A stretch of DNA of 64,000 nt, from NCBI RefSeq assembly GCF_964204645.1, contig NC_134036.1, positions 1,674,001 to 1,738,000 on the forward strand, in the 5' to 3' direction. Within the stretch, counting starts at the first letter, position 1. Each line of letters starts with the position of its first letter. Below, in pieces: positions 35,565-45,427 of this stretch. This stretch comes from Tubulanus polymorphus. Its lineage: Eukaryota > Nemertea > Palaeonemertea > Tubulaniformes > Tubulanidae. The notes beneath the pieces are model-generated. The model worked only from the letters and a program-made list of their open reading frames with translations, made no database searches and was not told the origin of the DNA. The position numbers were made by a program, and so were the translations under genes.

Positions 35565-37570
35565 ATGACGAGTTGTCAGTCAAAATTCGAGGCGTATTCG
35601 AATTTAGTAAAGTCGAGTAATGGCAGAGATAAAGTGATTAGACTCTGTTCTTATTGCAGTAGATTACTGGGAGTACTCGCCTCCCGCGGTGGTGGGCGCT
35701 CCTCGAGCCCAGGGGCTGCTGCTGGGCCGGGCGCGATGCTCGGCTCTATCGCCGATCGGTTAAACGCGTGTCGTGTAATACTACGTCTGTTCGATGATAT
35801 TCCGATGGCGCTATTCACAAAGTCGTACGGCTGGGGACATACTGTAAGTTCAACCATGTTACACAACATTTGATTTATACCGTGACAATCTTGATGCCAT
35901 CAGGTTCAAATCCCTGCTTAGACAGATTATCGTTTTTAAACTACCAATAACATTTACAAAAAGGGCGCTTTCCAAGATTTCTAACTGTTCCCCGCGTGTA
36001 CGACCCTGGCTGCATTACTTAGGCCTACTATAACTAGAGATATTTGGATATACAGGGGCGGGTGCTTAGCCCTAGCTTACTTACCACAAAACCTTCTAGG
36101 CCTACCTATAAACCTGAGTTGATTGATGACTTGTCTTTATCAATGATGTCGCTTTGGTTTATTTCAGGAGAAACATCCCATCATGTCGTTGTTAGGAGTC
36201 GCCAGTAACATAGTTAATCAACTGTTCTACCCAGTGGAGCATATAGCCTGGTTAGGGGAACTTAGACTAGTACCGGTTAATGTCACTAGGTGGCAGACAT
36301 GGAGCGTGGCTGTATGGGCTATATCATTACTAATCAGTATTATCAGGTAAGAAGCCTTCATCTACGCTTAAAAGGTCGATCCTGGGTTCTGTTGCGCAAA
36401 ATTAAAGATCTGGACCTGCAGTTTCTCAAATGTTTGTTAAAGAGTTAACCAGTGGATATTTGACTTAGTCACAATTAAAAGTTCATTGTTTCTATGGTCT
36501 TTATCTGAAGCTGCAGTTGCTTGGTTAGAGTTAACCGGTGGATAGTTGACACAGTGACTATCAAAAGTGAATTATGGCATCGTATGAGCGTGGCATTTAT
36601 TTGATCGTTAAATATTTTAACTAGCTTGGGTAACTGGCACATCTAAACTCTGTTGGTCACTGAGAGGTGCTGAAAGGTTGGTTATAGTTAACCTCTGGAT
36701 ATAGTGACTATTTAATTATAACTGCAATTTAACTATGTTATTAGGCCAACTAATTATGAGCAACAGCCCCAGAAATGAATTTCATTAACTAAAGCTGTTT
36801 TATGTTTGTGTTGATATTTTCAGAAACTGTTTAACGATTTACGGTTTACGTGTGAACTTGAAGAGATTGAACAAACGTCAGTCGATGAATTTGTTAGAAG
36901 CCAGGTAAATATCAAATCTTCTCCGCCGCCGCTATTCAGCGGGTATCAATCTGCTGCTTGTATTAGAAGTTTGATGGTGAACTGTTGCTTATCCCTGGTA
37001 CTAGTACCCTGTGGTCACTCTCTCTTTGAATGGTGAATTGAACGTCCAGAGGGTGGCAGGTTCCAGGCTGAGGAGGTGCAGTAGGGTGGCTACTCAACTT
37101 GAAATCAGTGGTGAGGAGGGGAGAGACTGTGTTAATTGATTGGATTCTCGGCAGATCAAAAAAAAAAAAGAAGCCAACTTGAATAACAGTTGCCACCCTG
37201 TGCTGGTTACAGGCTGTCAAGGGGTGCAGGTTCCAGGCTGGGTAGATTTGTACCCGTATTTTTGTGGATATCACTCTCTCTGAAATGTTTCCACTTTCTA
37301 TATATCCACAGAGACAGCGCTGCAACATCTTCCACTGATGAGCAGATCCACCTGCTCCGCCGCACTCTCCACACTCAAACGGTGGAACTCGTACGGAATG
37401 TCGCCGATATGATGAACGCCGTCCACTGGCTGCCGAAAGGATTCCTCTGGGCCGGGCAACTGTCGCCCTTGATATCGGCTTTATTCGGTACCACGTCCTC
37501 GGTCGGGTTCGTTTACCTGGCAATAGCAAATCAAAAATCCACAGCAGCATCGGGAAAAAGTAAAGATTAG
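35565..37570 (+). CDS. PEX11G: PEX11G (PEX11 gamma) peroxisomal membrane protein
   Basis: Integral peroxisomal membrane protein involved in peroxisome elongation and division. Four exons in phase: 35565-35843, 36168-36346, 36824-36904, 37312-37570; 265 residues. Family features: GRDKVIRLCSYCSRLLG near the N-terminus, ACRVILRLFDDIPMALFTKS (human LSHCRTILRLFDDL), NQLFYPVEHIAW (human DQLYYPCEHVAW), and AVHWLPKGFLWAGQLSP (human AVHWLPRGVLWAGRFPP), followed by a C-terminal hydrophobic segment SALFGTTSSVGFVYLA. The Gly/Ser/Ala-rich stretch after VLASRGGG is a lineage insertion. It shares a promoter region with RBM28. Confidence 0.95.
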
Positions 37571-39043
37571 AGATTAGAGACAGATTAACCAGTAAGTAGA
37601 TCTAAACAATCTACAGGACTGTATGTTTCTGATTGGAAGGACAAATTCAGTTGAGATCCAGTGGAACCTTGTTACAACGAACTCTTATACAGAGATTCAT
37701 TAAGAATATAAAATTGTGCCCCGAATAAGAGAATCTAATTATTTTCATACTGGATATAACAAATTTTCAGTTATAACGAACAGATTTTCTGGTCTCCTGA
37801 AGTTCGTTGTAATGAGATTCCACTGTATTTAGAACTGTTGGTTATGATGGACAGATTTTCTGGTCTCCTGAAGTTCGTTGTAACGAGGTTCCGCTGTATA
37901 GAGAACTATCGGTTATAACGAACAGATTTTCTGGTCTCCTGAAGTTCGTTGTAACGAGGTTCCGCTGTATATAGAACTATCGGTTATAACGAACAGATTT
38001 TCTGGTCTCCTGAAGTTCGTTGTAACGAGGTTCTGCTGTATATAGAACTATCGGTTATAATGAACAGATTTTCTGGTCTCCTGAAGTTCATTGTAACGAG
38101 GTTCCAGTGTAGTAGAGGAAGTCTTTGTAAACTACATATCATCCATGGCAGGGGTTCGTGCTGTGGCTGAGTGTAGCGATGCGATCAGGTTCGAATCCCG
38201 GCCAAGGAAGGATGACTACGTATGTACTTTGGTATGCTGGATCAAGTTCCACAGTTATGAATTGTAGTGGGAAGTTCATTTTCAATGAATTAACTCTCGA
38301 TTGCAATTCCAACTCAGGTCCTGTGGAACTGGGGTCCTGCTGATTGAAGTTTGTTTAGGTTGTGAGATCTGCTGCAGTTTCTTAGAAGATTATAAGTTCA
38401 TATCCTCTTCAAAATACAGTCAGTCTGTTTTGCAAAGCCGCCATCTTTTTAATGCCATTTTGAAATTTGCTCAAACTCGAATTCAATGGAAATACCATTC
38501 TTTTAATATTCATAGAACCAAATTCTGTTTTTGTTTTTCATTGGTCTCAACAGTGGTGGTAATTACAACTTATACTATTTTTTATGAAATTTAGTAAATA
38601 TTTCAAAAAAGAAACGTGCCAATTGAATATAAATTCTAGTGATATATTTTATGAATTATAATTATATGTATAATTTTAACAATTAAAACTATTAGTAAAA
38701 TAAAGTATACTTAATCTTAGAAAATTGATTTGATATCGTCTACATTTCTTGGAAGGTAGGACAGTAGGTTTAGTTCGTTGCAATACAGGTGAATCTTAGG
38801 AAACAACTCGATTTAACATACCTTCTACAATACTCTGGGTTTTTCCAGTTTGAGACTGTAAGAATCTTTCCTCTCCTCAAAATTCTCATCGTCATTACGT
38901 CTTGTTCCTTCCTCTACTAATGCGTTTTTCAACGGAATTAACAATTGTCGATCCTCCTTAATTTCAATTCCTCATAAAAACCGCGAATCATTTGAAAAAG
39001 TATTTCACGCAAGTTTTTCTTTAGAAATTTACAGAAGTTCATA
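37571..39043. other. Convergent spacer between PEX11G and WDR61
   Basis: No gene seen. It holds the 71-bp array, a tRNA-like fragment with GGTTCGAATCCCGGCC near 38189, and a family D element at 38237-38336. The right half is AT-rich. Confidence 0.5.
37745..38110. repeat. 71-bp tandem array, about 5 copies
   Basis: Unit with GGTTATAACGAACAGATTTT, CTGGTCTCCTGAAGTTCGTT and GTAACGAGGTTCCGCTGTAT, repeating every 71 bp with few differences. Lone GAGGTTCCACTGTA fragments occur near 17260-17315, so the ends belong to a dispersed element. Confidence 0.9.
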
Positions 39044-39049
39044 TTTATT
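39044..39049 (-). terminator. Candidate polyadenylation signal for WDR61
   Basis: AATAAA on the minus strand, about 145 bp after the WDR61 stop. No closer hexamer is visible. Confidence 0.55.
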
Positions 39050-39190
39050 TCTTTACAAGAAGTTTTTTTTTACAAAAAATGTTTAAGAGTATTTACAGTT
39101 TTGCTTCAGGTTTTTTCCGACCGCTGCAAGGATTCGCAAAGTAAATAAGGCTGCTTGTGTTTCACGATTTGGCCAGTAGGGGGCGTTGAC

Positions 39191-42100
39191 TCAAACCGGA
39201 CAATCGTACACGTGAATGGCTCGATCGTCCGACACCGAGACGACCTTCGACCCCGTCGCGTTGTAACAAGCTCCCCAAACCTGTAAAATAAATTCGGTAA
39301 GTTTCAACTCGAGTTTGAAGTGGTGAAGATGAACTTGTCCAGAATAGGACATAAATAAAAGAAATGGCGATGATTTTGTGTAGAGATGATGTCATTGGGA
39401 GATTTGTGGAGGCAGCGATCTTATTTGGAATTATCAATTCGATGATGTCATAGGAAGATTGATGAAGGCAGCCATCTTATCTAGAAGTATCTATTTGATG
39501 GTGTCATAGGTAGATTCATGGAGGCAGCCATCAGTCAAGAAACAAACCTCTTCAGAAATATTACCAGGCAGCAAATAACAATTTTATGGATCCAGTTCAA
39601 CAGTTTGTGGGTCAAATTTTATTAACTCACAACTAGATGGATTGTTTACGGAAAACAAGATGGCGTCCGAAACGTACCTGGTCCATATGGTCGTAGAAAG
39701 TGTGAATGCATTGTCGCGAACCGGCGTCCCAAATCTTCACTGTTTTATCGGAGGAACTGAAAAAAAGTGATTCAAACCGAGTCTTACCGCAAGCGAATGG
39801 TGATGAGGGATTCTGTACTAATTATGGTTTACAATACTGGTTGTCATGTATCTTACCAGGTAACAATGTGCGCGTTGTCGGGTGAGAATTTAGCGTTTAA
39901 TACCCACGATCCGTGACCCGATAAACTGCCGGCTAGGTTTCCGTGTTGCCTGGAAAATTCATCGAAAAAAATCAAATTTGACGAAACTGAAATGGCAGCA
40001 AACCTATCTACTACATTACTATGAGGAGAGATCTGCAATTTGAACAACTTTAGTCGCTCTCTTCTTGATCTTGATGAGTTACGCCAACAGCAACCAATTC
40101 TGGCTTTTTCGTTAGTGGGGGATAGAGGGTTAACTGCACTTAGATAGACTGGAGCCGCCGTTTGAAGGCTTCAGTCGACGGAGAGTTTATCACTTCCTCA
40201 GAGAGATGGTTCCAGTCAATGGTAGTCCTCACAAAGAATGAGTTCGAATGACTTCTTACGATTCAAGCACATTTAAAAGCATTTTACATTTAGAAGGAGC
40301 TTTTAAGGAATCAAGAAGTCGTAGGGACCTTGTACTAGTGAAGCTGCTGAAATGGCAGTCAATCTACTATCGGTACATCTTTCTTCAGAAATAAAAGATT
40401 TAACTACATTTAAAAGATCTACAACTTTCTACTGAAAACAGTGAAACAGATTAAACACTTACACGTCGTATATTTTACTGTGACCGTCGTCCGACGCTGT
40501 GACGAGTAGCTGAGAATCAGATGAGAAACACAACGCCCGTACGGGCATCGCGTGGCCCTCGAGGAACGCGTGCATCAGTTTACCGGTCGTCATGTCGAAT
40601 ATATTGATCGTACCTTCTATTGAACCGGCTGCGATGTACCTCCCGTCCGGACTCTGTGTAAATACAATCATATCATTCAGAACTGATCATTTGCTCAAAG
40701 GTTTATTAGAATTAACCAGTGGCTAGGTGACTTTTTCTAGGACATTCAAGGGCTGCAGTTGATCAAAAGTTGGTTAGAATTAACCAGTGGATAGTTGACA
40801 TATTGACAATTAAAAGTTCATTGTTACTATGGTATTTATCTGGGGCTGCAGTTGCTCAATAGTTGGTTCAAGTTAACCAGTTAAAGTTAGAGTTAACCAG
40901 TGGAGAGTTGACAATTAAAAGTTCATTGTTACTATGGTATTTATCTGGGGCTGCAGTTGCTCAAAAGTTGGTTCAAGTAAACCAGTTGAAGTTAGAGTTA
41001 ACCAGTGGAGAGTTGACAATTTAAAGTTCATTGTTACTATGGTATTTATCCGCCGGTTATCTTTAACCAACTTTTCAGTAAGTGGCTCCGATCTATAAAA
41101 TAGGTTCTGCTATTGAAAATTGTGGCATTACTTTGTACAATTATACGAACTGAATGCAGTATCTTGGGATTATATGATGATGTCATAGGGGGATTTATGG
41201 AGATAGGGATAGGGTTGTAAATTTCTATAGCGCCTTGTAAATAGCAGGGCTATTATCAAAGGCGCTCTCCAGACGAAGATGGTGACTTGAACAGAAATGT
41301 CTTGAGCTGTGCTTTGAGATGGCTATCTACTGTGTCATTGCCTGGTACAACAATCTGATGGTGTACTTTCTCTTGAAGAGCCACTTAATCAACTTGATGA
41401 TGTCATAGGGGGATTTACGGTAGGCTCCATCTTAACTCAAGTATCTAAACTCCACATCCATTTGAAGATGTCATAGGAGGATTTATGGAGGCAGACATCT
41501 TTTCTGTGATGTAACAGAAAACCCTAAATATAGCTGCAAAGCAGCAATAACGGGTTTTCTGCACAGTCTTAGAATCCTGTTCAACGGTGTCAATCTATGA
41601 GCAGAATAGCTGGATATTGAGGAGACTCTGAAAGAGATTTCCCAAATTTGGGAGAATGATTTGAACTTACGTAAGCGACGCTGAGTGTAAACTTCATCTT
41701 ACAATCGAGAGACGTCTCTTTCTTTCCGGACTCGATTCCGAACAAGTTGATTTTACCGGTGTGCGAACCGGTCGCTAGGAAACGTGAATCCGGCGAAAAA
41801 CAGATTGACCACGCGTCAACTGAAAAACGACAACAATAGATTTGTTACTATAGAGATTCGAGACTCGTCACGTTGGATTTGAACCCAGAGGGATTCAAAA
41901 AGCTTTAGACCAAATAATGGTAAATAATGCTGGGTTCGAACCCGATGGTATAATGTAAGATTCTAGAAAGTTTTTCCCTCTCAGCCTGATTCTAATAGCG
42001 CCTTACAACAAATACTGAACTGGTAAACAATTTCTAGGGGGGGATCTTGAAGCCATCAGCAATATCAGGTTCGAGTCCATATATCGTCCAGAAATGTTGT

Positions 42101-44023
42101 TTAGTTAGATTAAGAAAGTTTACTAGGGACCCAGTGAGATGTTTTACGTTTTATTCTGGTGCCAATGAGACGAGAGGGGCGTTTATTTTGGGAGAGGTTT
42201 TTTTTAATACCTGGTCCGGCGTCGAATGATTTCAGCTGTTTGCCCGTTTCAAGATCCCACAGTCGTATGTGACTATCGAGACTACTCGACGCTACCATTG
42301 TTCCGTTTAAATTAATATCCACGGAAACGATACCAAGTTGATGTCCTTCTAGTACGTGACGTAATTCTAGTTTATTTTCACCGGTCCTACGAGAAAATAA
42401 ACAATTAACAAACTTTCAAAATATGAGCACAGTGGCCATTCTTATTTGACTTGCATTTCTCCCTGACATGCATGTTGTTTTCCCTGTCCTGATCTGCTAA
42501 GAATCCAATCAGTTAACACAGATTCAAATTGATTTTAAGCGCAATCTAGCAATCTCAACAAATTTTTCTCTGACCTGTACCCAATTTTCGCTCATTTACA
42601 AAATTAGTTGATCTTTTTAAAGAAAAGAAAATTCCCCGAATTTCTCTGATTACCAGTGTCCGGTTTCATAGACTGAGTATCAAAGTTATCCCTAGGGATA
42701 AATTCTCAATCTGGGTGACAACCAACATAGCAACAATGAGAAACCATGGTTAAAACTGACGAATTTCAAAATATTCCCAGGGATTATTTTTCTTCCACAT
42801 ATATGAAACCCAGCCCAGAAGTATTGTTTCTAAACCAACAGTCAAATTGACTTCAAATCCAAGTTCTGAATTTTCTAATTTATCTATCTCAATATGACCC
42901 ACAATAGGCTTATGTACAGATATATAGTCCATGTACAGATATATAGCCCAGAGGTATAAAAGAAGTGCCACTATGACTAAACTAGAGAATAAAAACATCC
43001 TAGAATATGACCTGAGGCTGAATGAGAAGGGGATTATTTTGTAAACACTTTTACTCTCACCACTTCCAACATTTGACGATATCGTCCACTGCTGCAGTGA
43101 CGATATTTTCGACCCCATCTCGCTCGCTTTTACCCCAAGCGCACGTCCAAATACTGTCTTCATGAGCTACAGAAACAAAACACAAGAGAGAAATATAATT
43201 AAATCTGAAATAGAAACTATTGTAGGCCCTGGGCCCAGTTTCACAAAAAAGTTAAACTAAAATTTTTGGTATAATTGCCATTGGTTACTTCATGTTTGCA
43301 ATGAGGACAACAATTCAAACTTAACTGATTTCGGCTTAAATTTCATTTTATCTTTAGGCTTTTTCTGGCTGAAACTGGGCTCTGGTATCAAAATGCATAT
43401 TGTATATCATAGATATTTGATTGCAGGATCGAGTTTTAGATATTCTAACAAAATATGGGAATGAATCTCTTTAATTAGGTAGATTTTGCCGAGAGGGAAT
43501 TTGGAATCAAACAAACTTACCTTGTTCTTCTTTGTAAATGATAGAATACTGAAGCAAATAAAAAACCAAAACATTTAGATTGAGATTACCTAAATAACAG
43601 AGGAAGGAGGATTACAAATAATAAGTAGGCTAGAAAACTTTTAAGTGATTGATTGGTTTTGGGATTAAAAATTGAAAGGAGGCCAAGAAAGGAAGAACAG
43701 AGTCTTTAGTAACTTTTAGTGGTCCAAGATAAAATGCCACTAAATAGCAATAAAACAGTTAATTTCTACTCAGTTGATTATTCCAAAAATTCTAACTACT
43801 CAAGTGGGATTCGAACCCATCTAGGATTGGTGTACCTGGTAACCGGTATTTAAGGGTTGTTTAAGGAAGCTTTAGGCGCGCAGATACGCCTAGCAAACGA
43901 TCATATCATTTAGTACATATCGGATCTTCGATTAAGCTTGCGATCACGATTTTCTGATCGCTCGAAAAGGAGAAATTTAATTTTTAACCCTTGAAATGAA
44001 CAATTTTGGTCGGTACTTACCAT
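39191..44023 (-). CDS. WDR61: WDR61/SKIC8 (Ski8) WD40 protein
   Basis: Subunit of the Ski complex (cytoplasmic exosome cofactor) and of Paf1C; a seven-bladed WD40 propeller scaffold. Nine coding exons in phase: 44023-44021 (ATG only), 43548-43521, 43166-43061, 42386-42211, 41819-41671, 40653-40463, 39949-39857, 39756-39678, 39280-39191. Total 304 residues, against 305 in human. It starts [19 protein letters not shown] (human: ILFKQEQAHDDAIWSV). WD signatures include [70 protein letters not shown] and [11 protein letters not shown], ending HVYDCPV. The first coding exon contributes only the ATG before GTAAGT; phases confirm it. Introns carry short tandem repeats and family B/MITE sequence. Confidence 0.96.
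40690..41060. repeat. Interspersed about 80-120-bp repeat with GTTAACCAGTGG core
   Basis: Three to four imperfect units with GTTCATTGTTACTATGGTAT, CTGGGGCTGCAGTTGCTCAA and GAGTTAACCAGTGGAGAGTT. The same unit occurs two to three times in a PEX11G intron (about 36410-36720), so it is shared by two neighbouring genes. Confidence 0.75.
43227..43384. mobile_element. MITE family B copy
   Basis: GGGCCCAGTTTCACAAAAAA on the left and its complement, TTTCTGGCTGAAACTGGGC, on the right; about 155 bp, in a WDR61 intron. Confidence 0.75.
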
Positions 44024-44236
44024 TGTCAACTTCCGCGACAAGGTGAATGTTCAGAGCGCCGGTACTTGATCAGGTTCGAATCCCATATTTTCCTCATGAT
44101 GCGCGGGTCCTAATTTCCGCAGATAAAGGTTTATACCGTGGAAATTGCGTATTCAAATATAATCATATTCAGATGTTGATTGATAGCACCTATTTATACA
44201 CGTAGAAATAATCTAATATTTTAAAATAGAGAAAAT

Positions 44237-44382
44237 ATGGGTTACTGTATTGAATTGAATTGTGGTGGCAGCACCGTAGCGCCTAATTCAAATCAAGGTT
44301 TTATATTGAACACGAATAAGAGCAATGGCGGCGGTGACGACGGGTGGTTTCTGGACGATGGCAATCCCGAGTTTCTCAACTG
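44237..44382 (+). CDS. Probable first coding exon of an unidentified gene
   Basis: An open frame of 48 codons starts MGYCIELNCGGSTVAP, includes DDGWFLDDGNPEFLN and runs into a canonical donor (TG followed by GTAAGC). It sits 213 bp from the WDR61 ATG, head-to-head, where a divergent partner gene is expected. The MG start would allow N-myristoylation (inference only). I do not recognise the family. Downstream exons are not secured: an open stretch at about 45010-45215 (encoding NIFDDLSDILSYDD) and exons at 48339-49411 are candidates, but the phases do not connect directly. Confidence 0.45.
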
Positions 44383-45427
44383 GTAAGCGCTTTGATATTT
44401 ATTTATCTCGACAAAATTGCAGGTCCAAAATCGTTCGTAGATTGTAATTCTTTTATGGTAAAACATTTGCCGTCATCTTGGTCACCGTTTTTGGTCTTGG
44501 TGCTGGCGGCGCGACTCGCCAACTTTTTTCGGCTCGTGACCAAGAACGTTCACGTTTTGGGTTTAAAACATCAATTCCATTCGCTGTAGGAATTCGGAAT
44601 TAGAATTCACGTTATTTCTTAATTTTTTTTGGTGGAACAGGTTTTGATAATGGTCCCGTTTGGCTATGTGTTTAAAATGTAACATCATCGGAGGCGCAGT
44701 GCCAGGCTCCTGTGAAAACTTTTCAGACGGTTTATCCTTTAGTTCCATTCTATATCTGCTTATTTTAATTGTTATCTAAAGTAAGCTCCCCCGGTTGATT
44801 ATTTGAACAGCTCAACCACCCTGGACGTAAATTTTATCCATTGAAACATATGGGAAAAGAAACAAAAGTTGGCGGTTCTCAACTCGGTAAAATATTTTGC
44901 GTCAGACTCATTCTGATATTTGGCCGTAATATTTCAATCGTCCTATGCATTTGGCTAATTCGTTTTGGGTAAAGGATATTACAGTTTTTGAGGTCTTGAA
45001 TTCGCGTAGAGAATATTTTTGATGATTTGTCTGATATTCTAAGCTATGATGACCAACCAGTTCTGAATAATAGCACGTACGTTTCGAAATCGATGAAGCG
45101 ACGATCATTTGTATTGTGTCCGTTCCTCGTTGACCTTGCCCCTGGTCTTTTCAAAGCAGAAATAATCAATTTCCTATTTCGAAATCATGTTAAATCATCC
45201 ATGGCATTTAAAGTATGAATAAGTGAGATATTTTTGTGGAGCCCCGAATTGCAGACCAAAAAATAGTTGGCATATTCTTCATCAAACGAATTATAAACGA
45301 TCAGATCATGTATTAGAAATACATAGAAGTTGAGAAAGAGTAGAAAGTCTTATTTAAACATGAAGCCATTTTTAATCGAGATCTTGTACATGATATAAAT
45401 ACATATTTTTGGAATATATTTAAAGTT

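Noticed and set aside
37190-37311. Upstream extension of the last PEX11G exon (MPPCAGYRLSRGAG)
   Set aside because: It precedes the acceptor ATATATCCACAG; the spliced frame matches PEX11G exactly from DSAATSSTD onward.
42750-43163. 137-codon minus-strand frame with a hydrophobic segment
   Set aside because: It reads through a WDR61 exon in the wrong frame and into an intronic repeat; the WDR61 frame is certain.
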